This document shows positions 43,753 to 52,134 of a DNA stretch of 64,000 nucleotides, piece after piece. Position 1 is the stretch's first letter. Each line of letters opens with the position of its first letter. This DNA is from Christensenella intestinihominis (GTDB taxonomy: Bacteria > Bacillota > Clostridia > Christensenellales > Christensenellaceae). The position numbers and the translations under genes are program-made. The notes below the pieces were generated by a model, which did no database searches, was not told the origin of the DNA, and worked only from the letters and a program-made list of their open reading frames with translations. The stretch spans positions 124,001 through 188,000 of the forward strand of contig NZ_MAIQ01000003.1 of NCBI RefSeq assembly GCF_001678845.1, read 5' to 3'.

Positions 43753-44955
43753 TTATTTCCAAAGCTCCAGGAATTTGTCTTTGTAGTCAAAGCTCGTCGC
43801 CCAGTTGCCCGCCTCGTCCGGCAGGTTGCCCGCGTCGATTACGCAGTAGGGTGTGTTTTCACCGTGGGGGGAATACAGCTCCTGGTCGTTCAGGAGACGG
43901 ATAATCTGGTCCGCAAGGCCCCAGCCCATGTATTCCATGTCGTATGCCGCGGAGGCCGCTGCGCTGCCCGCGCGGATCAGCTCCTGCATCTGCGCCGTAC
44001 CGAGTACGGAGCAAACCTTTACATCCGTATAGCCTGCTGTGGAGAGGGCCTCCGTCACCTCGATCGCCGCCGGGTCATACGGAAGGAAGATGTATTTGGT
44101 GTCCGGATTGGCCTGTAAATAACCGATTACCTGCCTGTTCAGCGTATCGCCGACCTGGCCGCCCGTGAAATACATCACGTCGCTGATTTCCATATCGGAT
44201 TCATTTAAGGATTCGAGCACGCCCGCCTCCGTCATCATGCAGGACGGATATTCCTTTGCGCCGAATACGGCCACCTTGCCTTCATTGCCCGCATCCGCAA
44301 CGATCCAGTCCGCGATGGCGACGCCGATTGCCTTATAGTCCACGCCGACGTCCAGCAGGAAGTCAAGCTGGCCTTCCTCAAGCTCTGCGGGTGTGTTCGG
44401 GTCGTCCGTGCCGTTTGATCCGCTTACCACCGGGATGCCCGCGTCCGCGGCCGCCTTCAGGCCCTGCTGTACGCTCGCCGCATCCACGGAGAAGCAGCAG
44501 ATTACATCCGCGCCCCACGAAACCGCATCCATAATGCCCTTGTTCTGGTCAGCCGGATTTCCTTTTCCGTTATACCACTGCACTTCCCAGCCGAAGTTCT
44601 TACCGGCGTCTTCCACGCCCTGTGCCGGAACAACCGGCCCGTCGAGGGCGGAATCGCTCGGAACCAGCGCAACCTTAATGCCTTCCGGTGCTTTTGCCGG
44701 TTCCGTGGGGCCGCCGAATTCCACCGGGTTCGGCTGTACCGCCGCCGCGCCGCGGGCCGCCCAATCAATCCCGCCCGCCGCTTCCGGTGAGGAACCGGCG
44801 CTCTCTTCCGCCGCCTGCGTTTCACTTGGCTGTTCCGAAGCTTCCACGCTTTCGGACGGGCTTGCCGCCGTGCTTTCCTCAGCCTGCGGCGCACCGCAAG
44901 CCGCCAGCGAAATCACCAGCGCACACATCAGTACTACTGCCAAAACTTTTTTCAT
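43753..44955 (-). CDS. Sugar ABC transporter substrate-binding lipoprotein
   Basis: 400 residues. The lipoprotein signal MKKVLAVVLMCALVISLAAC is followed by a long Ser/Glu/Ala linker (about 25-75). A type I periplasmic-binding fold follows: IKVALVPSDSALDGPVVP, QNKGIMDAVSWGADVIC, AADAGIPVVSGSNGT and AGNLPDEAGNW. It differs from RbsB in length and in lacking the INPxD motif, so the ligand may be unusual. First gene of the leftward locus; the LacI operator at 45041-45060 lies about 90 bp upstream. Confidence 0.9.
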   Translation of the reverse strand: MKKVLAVVLMCALVISLAACGAPQAEESTAASPSESVEASEQPSETQAAEESAGSSPEAAGGIDWAARGAAAVQPNPVEFGGPTEPAKAPEGIKVALVPSDSALDGPVVPAQGVEDAGKNFGWEVQWYNGKGNPADQNKGIMDAVSWGADVICCFSVDAASVQQGLKAAADAGIPVVSGSNGTDDPNTPAELEEGQLDFLLDVGVDYKAIGVAIADWIVADAGNEGKVAVFGAKEYPSCMMTEAGVLESLNESDMEISDVMYFTGGQVGDTLNRQVIGYLQANPDTKYIFLPYDPAAIEVTEALSTAGYTDVKVCSVLGTAQMQELIRAGSAAASAAYDMEYMGWGLADQIIRLLNDQELYSPHGENTPYCVIDAGNLPDEAGNWATSFDYKDKFLELWK

Positions 44956-45286
44956 TTCATTCTCTCCTTAACTGGTATTTTGACTTCCGCATTTTCCGCG
45001 GAAACTTGATTGTATTGTAGGTTTTATCGGCATTTCTCAATTTTGTAATCGCTTACAAAATTGGGTCTTGTAATACATTTTTAAATTCCCAAGCCGGAAT
45101 TTTTATTATCTCAAATTACTTTAATAAAGCAACTTCGAGACTGTCGTCCGATCTGTTTTCAGTTTAATAAAATGTAAAGGGTTTCATTTCTTTGGATTAA
45201 ATGTATTATACACTAGGAATTTTTAAAAATCAATACCTTTTCGTGAAATTTTTCGCAGCCTGAAAAGCCTTTCCTGCCGCGGGAAA
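44956..45286. other. 331-bp intergenic region upstream of the transporter
   Basis: Contains the palindromic operator at 45041-45060. The rest, to the end of the LacI gene, is AT-rich with no gene, strong hairpin or clear promoter that could be recognised. Confidence 0.6.
45041..45060. promoter_or_regulatory. LacI-family operator upstream of the transporter operon
   Basis: TTTTGTAATCGCTTACAAAA: near-perfect palindrome with core TGTAA-NCGN-TTACA, the classical LacI-family half-site arrangement. The same 13-base core recurs at 46394. Confidence 0.8.
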
Positions 45287-46303
45287 TTACAGTTCCGGAA
45301 TAGGGGCGCACGATTCGCGCTCTAAAATTTTCGGTTCAAAGACGACGACCCTTTCGGCGGGCTCGCCCTTTACAATATGCAGGAGGGTATGCGCGGCCGC
45401 CTCCCCCATTTCCTGCGCGTACTGCGCCACCGTGGTCAGGGCGGGATAAACGCCGAGGGAAATCGGCGAGCCGCTGAACCCGATCACCGAAATATCGTCC
45501 GGGATTTTCAGCTTGCTCGCATGCACCGCGCGGTATACGCCCACGGCGATCTGGTCGCCGGCGGCAAAAATGGCCGTAGGTTTTTCGTTCAGCTGCAGCA
45601 GCTGCAGGGCCCCGTCGTAGCCGCCGGAAAAATGGGGTTCCACCGTGATGCGGTACTTGTTCTGCACCGGTATCCCATAATCCCTCATCGCCTGTTCAAA
45701 GCCCTTTTTCTTGTAATAATAGGTGGTATACGCTTCGTCCCCGTTCAAAAAGGCGATCCGCGTATGCCCCTTGCGGATCAGGTATTCGGCGGCCAGGTAT
45801 GCGCCCCTCGCTTCGTCGGCATGGATAGTGTAGAGGCTTTCCCCCTCGATGGGATAGTCGAGCGTAATGATCGGAATCTGCCGCGACGCCCCCCGGATCA
45901 TATCGTTGCTCGACGCCCCGATCTGCCGCGCGCCCATCAGCACGATTCCTTCCACGCGCTTACGCAACATCATGTTGATATACGAGCGTTCCTTATCCGG
46001 GTCGGCGTCCGTAAGGCACACCATGATGTTGTAGGAATATTTTTCGAGCTCCTTGGAAAAGCTGTCCACGATGGACGGCGCAAAGGTATTGGTAATGTCC
46101 GGAATCAGAAAACCGAATACATTCGTATTCTTGGTAACGAGTCCCCGCGCGAGCGCGTTGGGCGCATAGTGAAGCTTTTTAATCGCCCGTTCGACCTCCG
46201 CTTTCCGTCTTTCGGAGACCTTTTCCGGGTTATTCAGCACCCGCGAGACCGTCGCCGTGGAAACCCCGGCCTCCCTTGCTATATCGTTAATCGTTGCCGC
46301 CAT
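45287..46303 (-). CDS. LacI-family transcriptional regulator
   Basis: 338 residues. HTH and hinge: TINDIAREAGVSTATVSRVL (about 4-23) then APNALARGL. The effector domain is of the periplasmic-binding type with NVFGFLIPDITNTFAP, EGIVLMGARQIG and PTAIFAAGDQIAVGVYRA. It probably represses both the transport/catabolic operon to its left and the divergent phosphotriesterase-like gene to its right, since matching operators lie on both sides. The gene ends 331 bp before the binding-protein start. ATG with a modest GGATGCGGAAG site. Confidence 0.92.
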   Translation of the reverse strand: MAATINDIAREAGVSTATVSRVLNNPEKVSERRKAEVERAIKKLHYAPNALARGLVTKNTNVFGFLIPDITNTFAPSIVDSFSKELEKYSYNIMVCLTDADPDKERSYINMMLRKRVEGIVLMGARQIGASSNDMIRGASRQIPIITLDYPIEGESLYTIHADEARGAYLAAEYLIRKGHTRIAFLNGDEAYTTYYYKKKGFEQAMRDYGIPVQNKYRITVEPHFSGGYDGALQLLQLNEKPTAIFAAGDQIAVGVYRAVHASKLKIPDDISVIGFSGSPISLGVYPALTTVAQYAQEMGEAAAHTLLHIVKGEPAERVVVFEPKILERESCAPIPEL

Positions 46304-46336
46304 TCTTCCGCATCCTTTTATCGTTTACTTTGTCTA

Positions 46337-46365
46337 GTTATACCATTTTTTCGATTGACTTTCAA
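46337..46365 (-). promoter_or_regulatory. Predicted promoter of the LacI-type gene
   Basis: Minus-strand TTGAAA and TATAAC with 17-bp spacing, about 35 bp upstream of the ATG. Confidence 0.5.
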
Positions 46366-46393
46366 TATAAAGTGTGCTAAGTTTATAAAAAAA

Positions 46394-46407
46394 TGTAATC
46401 GCTTACT
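46394..46407. promoter_or_regulatory. LacI-family operator upstream of the phosphotriesterase-like gene
   Basis: TGTAATCGCTTACT: 13 of 14 bases identical to the core at 45044-45057. It lies 24 bp before the start codon of the rightward gene, where bound repressor would block transcription. Confidence 0.75.
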
Positions 46408-46430
46408 TTATTTGATTCAAGGAGAGAAAA

Positions 46431-47408
46431 ATGAATATTCAGGGTGTATTGGGTCCGATTAAAACGGAAGATTTAGGGTATACGTTAATGCACGAGCACA
46501 TCCTTGCCGCCAACCACACGATGCGCAAGGTGTGGCCCGAATGGTACAACCACGAACAGTTCCTGGAATTTGCGGTCCGCATGATCGCCCGCGCGAAGGC
46601 GCAGGGCGTAAAAACGCTTGTGGACATGACTCCGTTCCAGCTTGGCCGGGATATCCACGTAATCCGCGAGGTTGCGGAAAAGGCGGAGATCAATGTAATC
46701 GCCTGCACGGGCTACCACTATTTTGAAGACCTTTGCCTGGTCGACAAGGGGTCCGGATTCCTCGCGGAACGCCTGGTCCTCGATATTGAAAAAGGCATCG
46801 AGGACACGGACAGCAAGGCGGGCATCATCAAATGCTCGACGGACAGGGCTGGCATCACCGACTTCACCCGCAGGATCATGATGGCGGCGGTCATCGCCCA
46901 TAAGGCGACGGGCGCGCCCATTTCCACCCACACCGCCTCCATGCAGAACGCAATCGACCAGATGGACTTCTTTGAAGCCGAAGGGGTGGACCTTGGCAAG
47001 GTTATCATCGGCCACATCGGCGATATCGACGACGTCGGGTTCCTCGAATCCGTCGCGGACCGCGGGTGCTTTATCGGGCACGACCGGTTCGGCGTGGATA
47101 CGCGCCATCCGGATATGCTTTCCTCCGCAAAGCGCGCGGAAAACGTCGTGCAGCTGTGGAAGGACGGTTATCTCGGCAAGGTGGTGTTCAGCCACGACGC
47201 TTCCTGCTACCTCGATTACTGGGAAGGCCGGGAAAACATGGGCAATCCGTGGGAAACCACGCGCAATACAGACCTTGAAACGTGGCAGTTCCAGTTCGAC
47301 TACATCAGCCGCCATACGCTTCCCCTGCTGCGCGATGCGGGCATGACCGATGCGGAAATCAATACCATCCTCGTCGATACGCCCCGGCGTATTTTTGAAG
47401 GCAGATAA
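46431..47408 (+). CDS. Phosphotriesterase-family metal-dependent hydrolase (probable lactonase)
   Basis: 325 residues, TIM-barrel amidohydrolase superfamily. Metal ligands: HEH at about 21-23, candidate carbamylated Lys in AGIIKCST (about 140-150), His in STHTAS and IGHIGD, and Asp in FSHDASCYLDYW. Natural substrates of characterised relatives include sugar lactones, so in a locus with two polyol/sugar dehydrogenases a lactonase role is plausible; organophosphate hydrolysis is not implied. AAGGAGAG precedes the ATG. Divergent from the LacI gene and with its own copy of the operator. Confidence 0.87.
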   Translation: MNIQGVLGPIKTEDLGYTLMHEHILAANHTMRKVWPEWYNHEQFLEFAVRMIARAKAQGVKTLVDMTPFQLGRDIHVIREVAEKAEINVIACTGYHYFEDLCLVDKGSGFLAERLVLDIEKGIEDTDSKAGIIKCSTDRAGITDFTRRIMMAAVIAHKATGAPISTHTASMQNAIDQMDFFEAEGVDLGKVIIGHIGDIDDVGFLESVADRGCFIGHDRFGVDTRHPDMLSSAKRAENVVQLWKDGYLGKVVFSHDASCYLDYWEGRENMGNPWETTRNTDLETWQFQFDYISRHTLPLLRDAGMTDAEINTILVDTPRRIFEGR

Positions 47409-47420
47409 AACAGGCCGACA

Positions 47421-47452
47421 AAAAAACAGACTGCTTTTGCAGCCTGTTTTTT
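47421..47452. terminator. Bidirectional terminator
   Basis: AAAAAACAG-A-CTGC/GCAG-C-CTGTTTTTT stem with one mismatch and a TTTT loop, between the convergent genes ending at 47408 and 47464. Confidence 0.75.
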
Positions 47453-47463
47453 ATTTCCGCTGA

Positions 47464-48378
47464 TTACCGCCGCAGCCGAAGGTCCGTGCCGTCCAGCATC
47501 AGCACCGCGCATTCGCGCGATTCGAGCCGCGACGAAATGCGTTCGCCGTACCTTCCCTGCAAATCGTCCACATTGGTCGCGACGGCGGTATGCCGCCCCG
47601 CCTCGAGCCTGCGGTTTAAGAGGTCGAACAAATATTCCGTGGTTACGTTCTGCGTCATCGGCTCCGTTCCGAGGTCGTCGACCAGCAGCAGCTGCGCGTC
47701 CTGCAAAAAGGAGAGGGGCATTTCCTCGCCCATGCGGTGCCTGAAGAACGCGCCGAACAGCTCGCCCGCACGAATGAGGCACACGTCGATCCCGCGTTTC
47801 TTTGCCGCCGATGCCACGCACCGCAGCAAATAGGATTTCCCAAGGCCCGCCTTGCCGCGCAAAAGAAGGTTCAGGCGTGGGGTGTCCGGAAAGGCGTCCA
47901 CATATTTTTTACAGATTCCGTATGCAAGCTCCGCCAGGGCCCGCTGTGTTTTGCCCATGGCAAGCTCTTTTTCCCCGTCGAACACAGACATATCCGCACG
48001 CTCGAAGCTCTCCGTGAGCGCGTCCACGTCGGCCGCGCCATAGATGCTTTGATAGACCTCCCGCAAAAAGCAGGCGCAGTATTTCCTGCCCACAAGGCCC
48101 GTATCCCGGCACGCGGGGCACGCATAGGGAATGAGCAGCCCTTTGGCCCGGGCAATTTCATCCTGCCTGCGCCCAAGCTCCGCGATCTCCCCGTCAAATC
48201 CGGCGGCGTCCTCCGCCAAAAAAGCGCGTTTCAGCTTTTCCGCAAGCAGCGCGCGCTTCTGTTCCTCGAGCTTCATAATTTCCGCGTCGTTCTTCATCCG
48301 GCGCTCGTTTTCCTGGTCTATCTTCGCATGCCGGAAGGAAAAGTCCTCCAGCAGGTCGATCACGGTCTTATTCGCCAT
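47464..48378 (-). CDS. dnaI: DnaI/DnaC-type helicase loader ATPase
   Basis: 304 residues. The N-terminal part has a Zn-binding cysteine set, CPAC-X9-CAC region (about 90-110). The AAA+ domain has Walker A LLRGKAGLGKSYLL (about 160), Walker B LLLVDDLGTEP (about 225) and sensor-like ATNVDDLQGRYGERISSRL. It loads the replicative helicase during initiation. IstB transposition proteins are related, but pairing with a DnaD-domain gene indicates the host protein. The ATG at 48378 overlaps the DnaD gene by 11 bp and follows GGAGCGGCTGT; the upstream in-frame codon is less likely. Confidence 0.88.
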   Translation of the reverse strand: MANKTVIDLLEDFSFRHAKIDQENERRMKNDAEIMKLEEQKRALLAEKLKRAFLAEDAAGFDGEIAELGRRQDEIARAKGLLIPYACPACRDTGLVGRKYCACFLREVYQSIYGAADVDALTESFERADMSVFDGEKELAMGKTQRALAELAYGICKKYVDAFPDTPRLNLLLRGKAGLGKSYLLRCVASAAKKRGIDVCLIRAGELFGAFFRHRMGEEMPLSFLQDAQLLLVDDLGTEPMTQNVTTEYLFDLLNRRLEAGRHTAVATNVDDLQGRYGERISSRLESRECAVLMLDGTDLRLRR

Positions 48379-49807
48379 ACAGCCGCTCCATATCCGCATA
48401 CGCTTCCTGCTCGCGCTTCTTCTTTTCCTCGTCGGTATATTCGCGTTCCACCGCGACCGGCGTTTTTGCGAACAGGTTGCTCAGGTTTTGCTTCTGCGCC
48501 TTTTCCAGCGTATCCACGCCTTCCTCCGCCCAGCGGTTCAGCACCTTCATCATGTATTCAAACGGCCGGTCTTTGAGGGAACTGTATTCCGCCGCGTATA
48601 AAAGCACATCGTGCGAGAGCCCCTTTTCCTGGGTCAGCCGCAAATAGGTCCGGCGGTCGGCCTCGCCGATCGTCCGCTCTACCCCCGCGCTCTCATAAAC
48701 CTGCGCGATCTTGCGGTCGATGGTGTTTTGCTTGCGCAGATATTTTTTGATCTCCTCCTCGGTTCCAAGGCCCTGCTGCTTCCAGTCTTTCAGGAATCCG
48801 TCCACAGACTCGAACCGGCGGCTGCCGATCTTCACAGACTGCGCGCACGCAAGCAGGATGATCTGCTGCGGAAATCCCGCCGACCGCCATTCATCGTAAA
48901 ACTGCTCGTGCTTGGGGGCGACCACGATACGCGAATATTTGAGCGCGGTCAATATCTCCTTGATATTCGCGCGGCGTTCCTTTTGCGCGGTATAAAATTC
49001 ACTGATTTTGCGGGAGGACGTAATGCCCCTGTCATACAGGGAACGCAGGATCGCATCGAGGTATTTAAAGGGCTGGTCCTTGGAAAATTCCTTGCCCTTC
49101 ATCACGAACTCAATCGCCTCGTGCGTGAAGCCCCATTTTTCCGTCCATTTGTTGTAAAGGTCCATCTCGGTCTTGCCCGGATATTTGCCATGAAGGCCCA
49201 TCAGCCGCATCAGCCGGTTTGCGCCGCCCGAAACCGCCTTGTATCCTTCAATTTTCTGCTGCGCCTTTTCGAGGGTATTAATCCCCTCCTCGCTCCAGCC
49301 CTCGGCCACCTTGTCGAGGTACGCCACGCTGATACGGTTGCCGCGTTCGGCCACGCAGTATTCCACCAGCGCGAGCACCACTTCCTGCGGCAGGCCGAAC
49401 ACGTCGGTATAATCGTAAATTTTATTCAGCTCCGCGGGCGAAAGATCGCGGTTCAAAACCGTGCGCAGCATGTTGTTGAAATTCTGCATCTCATAAAGGG
49501 GCGCGCGCCGCTTTTTCGGCTCGTCCTCCCTTGTGGTGCTGTCGGGCATTACGAACGCGTACTTTGCGCCGCTTTTTGTCATCTGACCCTTGAGGCACCA
49601 GTAATTGAGCGCGGCCTCGATCTGCGAAGCCGTCATATGCAATTCCGCTTCGAGCTCCACATCAGAAAGCTGCGTGCCCGCATTCGCAAGGCACAGCCCA
49701 TACAGGTAGACCTTTACATAATCCGCCGGCGCGTCGCACATATATTTTTTTAAAAATATGGTGGGAACGGGCGTTGTCGCCTGTTCGTCCAGCGTGAATT
49801 TAATCAT
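48368..49807 (-). CDS. DnaD-domain replication initiation protein (DnaB/DnaD-like)
   Basis: 479 residues. A winged-helix-like N-terminus (to about 100) is followed by repeated DnaD domains: LNKIYDYTDVFGLPQEVVLALVEYC (about 135), a second with KWTEKWGFTHEAIEFVM and KPFKYLDAILRSL-type QPFKYLDAILRSLYDRGI (about 225-260), and a third with TYLRLTQEKGLSHDVLLYAAEYSS and RPFEYMMKVLNRW (about 390-440). Each repeat ends in a W-x-x-x-GI/V-T/D segment. Three copies is more than in typical DnaD. It acts with DnaI in helicase loading. The pair is co-translated. Confidence 0.87.
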   Translation of the reverse strand: MIKFTLDEQATTPVPTIFLKKYMCDAPADYVKVYLYGLCLANAGTQLSDVELEAELHMTASQIEAALNYWCLKGQMTKSGAKYAFVMPDSTTREDEPKKRRAPLYEMQNFNNMLRTVLNRDLSPAELNKIYDYTDVFGLPQEVVLALVEYCVAERGNRISVAYLDKVAEGWSEEGINTLEKAQQKIEGYKAVSGGANRLMRLMGLHGKYPGKTEMDLYNKWTEKWGFTHEAIEFVMKGKEFSKDQPFKYLDAILRSLYDRGITSSRKISEFYTAQKERRANIKEILTALKYSRIVVAPKHEQFYDEWRSAGFPQQIILLACAQSVKIGSRRFESVDGFLKDWKQQGLGTEEEIKKYLRKQNTIDRKIAQVYESAGVERTIGEADRRTYLRLTQEKGLSHDVLLYAAEYSSLKDRPFEYMMKVLNRWAEEGVDTLEKAQKQNLSNLFAKTPVAVEREYTDEEKKKREQEAYADMERLYGE

Positions 49808-49820
49808 TGCCTGCGCTTCC

Positions 49821-50726
49821 TTACCCCTGCTTTTTCGGCTTGCAGAATTCTACGACCGCCTCGTTCACCTTGTCCGGCTTTTCCTCGTTTACAAAAAATC
49901 CGCAATTCCGAACGGTAAGCGAGCTTGCCGAAGCAAGCGGGAATTGGAGGAATTCGTTTTTCTGGCCGCCCGTAATCTTGTCCTCCGCACCGAGGATCAC
50001 AAGCATCGGGTTTTTTACGGCATGGATATTTTGTTTGATTTCATCGTCAATAAAATTGCCCACGCACATCTTCGCGATCACCTTGTAGTCGCGGTCCATG
50101 AGGCCCATCGCATATTCCTTTGCGACCTCCTCCGTGACGAGCGTGCGGTCGAAATAGCAATCCTCGAGCACGCCGCGGATCGCGTTTTCCGAAAGCATCA
50201 TTTTTCCCGCCGTCATGCCCAGGATGGAGGGCAGCCCCTTTGTTTTGGCAACGCCTCCGCCGTTTGACGTAAGCATGGGCGAAATAAACACCAGGCGTCC
50301 CGCGCGGTTCACATTATGCGCCACAAAATCCAGCACATAGGCCGTCGCTTCCCCAAATGCGCAGAAGTGCGCCGCCGGGAGCTCTTTCACGTTCATGAAG
50401 GATTCGAGCGCGAGCGCAAACTCCTCGATACTATAACTCATCTGCGGTTTTCCGGAAAATCCGTGGCCCGGGAGGTCGATTGCGTAAACATGGAAGGATT
50501 TCGCGAGTTCCGCAAAATTGTTGCGCCATGCGTAAAGGGACTGGCCGATCCCGTGTACCAGGATCAGCGGTTCGCCTTCCCCCGCCTCAAGATAATGCAA
50601 AGGCAGGCGGATATCTTCCACTTCCTCTTTTCCATGGTCGTCAATATATGTATCGAATTCCACTTCGGCGTATTCGCCCACGTGCTCCCTGTTGAGAAAT
50701 TTTTTGATGCTGATCGGTTCAAACAC
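49821..50726 (-). CDS. Alpha/beta-hydrolase-fold protein, catalytic residues apparently lost
   Basis: 301 residues. The fold is clear: LILVHGIGQSLYAWRNNFAELA (oxyanion region, about 55-76), VYAIDLPGHGFSGKP, and VFISP after the elbow helix. The elbow reads FCAFGEATA where the nucleophile motif GxSxG is expected, and no Ser, Cys or Asp occupies that position. The terminal NCGFFVNEEKPDKVNEAV has Phe where the catalytic His is expected. The acidic residue in LGAEDKITG is kept. Start is GTG 50726 after GGAGGAAGC. Likely a pseudoenzyme with a binding or structural role. Confidence 0.82.
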   Translation of the reverse strand: MFEPISIKKFLNREHVGEYAEVEFDTYIDDHGKEEVEDIRLPLHYLEAGEGEPLILVHGIGQSLYAWRNNFAELAKSFHVYAIDLPGHGFSGKPQMSYSIEEFALALESFMNVKELPAAHFCAFGEATAYVLDFVAHNVNRAGRLVFISPMLTSNGGGVAKTKGLPSILGMTAGKMMLSENAIRGVLEDCYFDRTLVTEEVAKEYAMGLMDRDYKVIAKMCVGNFIDDEIKQNIHAVKNPMLVILGAEDKITGGQKNEFLQFPLASASSLTVRNCGFFVNEEKPDKVNEAVVEFCKPKKQG

Positions 50727-50766
50727 TACTGCTTCCTCCCAATATTGATGCAGGCATTCCTGTCAA

Positions 50767-52134
50767 TTATTCGTTTCCACGAGTATTTATTATTTTAGCA
50801 TATCTGATTAGATTTTTGTAGCTATTTTGAGACGGTTTTTTCAAAGCGTACGCGTGCAGTGCAAAAAGGATTTCTCCCACGCGTTTTCCGGGCGGGATAT
50901 GAAGCTCGCGCATCACGTCGTCTCCGTTCACGGCAAGCTGCCGGAGCGAGAGGGGCGCGTCCTTTTCCCGCAGCTCACGCAGCGTCTCCCGCCACTTCCC
51001 GGCGGAAAGCGCAGGGGCCCCCATGCCCGAGCCGCAAAAGTCTGCTTCCCGCACATCCGCGAGACGTAAAAACTGCCCTTCCCCGAGCTTCACGATCATG
51101 CGTACCACCGCCTTGCGTTTCGCGCGGTTGTCGAGGTCAAACATATGCGCCCCAACCAGCGCGCATACCTCGTCCACGGTTTCCCTGTCAAAGCGCAGTT
51201 CCCGCAGCGCGGCCCCGGCCAGCGCCGCGCCCGCCCGGTCGTGCCCGTACATCTTTCCCGTTTCGCGGAATACAGGCGGTTTGCCGAGGTCGTGCAGCAG
51301 GGCCGCGAGCCGCGTGACAAGGTCGGGCGGGGCGCACGCGCACGTGCGCAGCGAATGCTCCATCACGTCATACGCGTGGTATTGCGTATTTTGCCCCATG
51401 CCGTCCCCTTCCGTAAGCGCGGGGACAATGTAGGAGAACGCGCCCAGTTCTTTCAGCATATGCAGGCCGCAAAGCACGCCCTCCTTGTTTCCGTATTTCG
51501 TATCCGCCATGAGGATTTTCACAAATTCGTCGCGAATCCGCTCTTTGGAAATATCCGCCAGCCCGCGGACGTGCGCCCTTGCGCATTCCCACGTACCCGG
51601 TTCCACCGCAAAGCCAAGCTCGGCGGCAAAGCGCACCATGCGCAGGATACGCAGCGCATCCTGCGTGAGCGTCTGCGGCGTTACCTGCTCAATCGTTTTA
51701 TCCTTTACCGCTTGAAGCCCGCGCCCGGTGGGGTCCGTAATACCGCCGTCCGCGTCCATATAAAGCGCGTTTACCGTAAAATCACGGCGGAGGGCGTCCT
51801 CGCGGATGTCATCCGTAAAGCGCACCGTTTCGGGCGTATGCGCGCCCCCGCGGCCATAATTGTCACAGCGGAAGGCAGTATATTCATACACGTAAAGCGC
51901 ATCCCTAAAACGCTGCTTTACCACCACCGTTCCAAGCCCAAACGCCCGTTCCTCGAGAACCAGCTCGGGCGCGGGCAGCGCGCAGAGCGCCTGCGGCGGC
52001 GCGGGAGAGGTAAGGTCGAGGTCCGTCCCCGCAAGCCCGAGCAGGGTGTTGCGGGGATAGCCGCCCACAAGGTAACAGGGGGGCAGGCCCGCTTCGCTCC
52101 ATATTTCAAAAAAACGTTCAATATGTGCTTCCAT
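50767..52134 (-). CDS. cca: CCA tRNA nucleotidyltransferase / poly(A) polymerase family with HD domain
   Basis: 455 residues. Nucleotidyltransferase site: YLVGGYPRNTLLGLAGTDLDLT (about 21-42) with GG and DxD. EDALRRDFTVNALYMD and DPTGRGLQAVKDKTI (about 112-145) and RILRMVRFAAELGF are conserved class II blocks. An HD-domain motif is LAALLHDLGKPPVFRETG (about 270). It adds or repairs tRNA 3' CCA; note both tRNA genes in this window already encode CCA, so a repair role is expected. The first 66 bases of the gene are duplicated 200 bp upstream. RBS AAGGAG is far (about 16 bp) from the ATG. Confidence 0.92.
   Translation of the reverse strand: MEAHIERFFEIWSEAGLPPCYLVGGYPRNTLLGLAGTDLDLTSPAPPQALCALPAPELVLEERAFGLGTVVVKQRFRDALYVYEYTAFRCDNYGRGGAHTPETVRFTDDIREDALRRDFTVNALYMDADGGITDPTGRGLQAVKDKTIEQVTPQTLTQDALRILRMVRFAAELGFAVEPGTWECARAHVRGLADISKERIRDEFVKILMADTKYGNKEGVLCGLHMLKELGAFSYIVPALTEGDGMGQNTQYHAYDVMEHSLRTCACAPPDLVTRLAALLHDLGKPPVFRETGKMYGHDRAGAALAGAALRELRFDRETVDEVCALVGAHMFDLDNRAKRKAVVRMIVKLGEGQFLRLADVREADFCGSGMGAPALSAGKWRETLRELREKDAPLSLRQLAVNGDDVMRELHIPPGKRVGEILFALHAYALKKPSQNSYKNLIRYAKIINTRGNE
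52069..52134 (-). repeat. 5' end of cca, parent copy of a 66-bp duplication
   Basis: First 22 codons of cca. 61 of 66 bases are identical to 52269-52334, in direct orientation, offset exactly 200 bp. Confidence 0.85.

Noticed and set aside
45041-45060. Catabolite-repression (CcpA cre) site
   Set aside because: The sequence also resembles a cre, but the matching copy on the other side of a local LacI gene makes the local regulator the better assignment; not fully excluded.
46431-47408. Organophosphate-degrading phosphotriesterase
   Set aside because: Family membership does not imply that activity; sugar-locus context favours a lactonase-type or other natural substrate.
47464-48378. IstB transposition ATPase
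   Set aside because: Co-translated with a DnaD-domain gene and carries an N-terminal zinc cluster, so it is the replication helicase loader; no istA is nearby.
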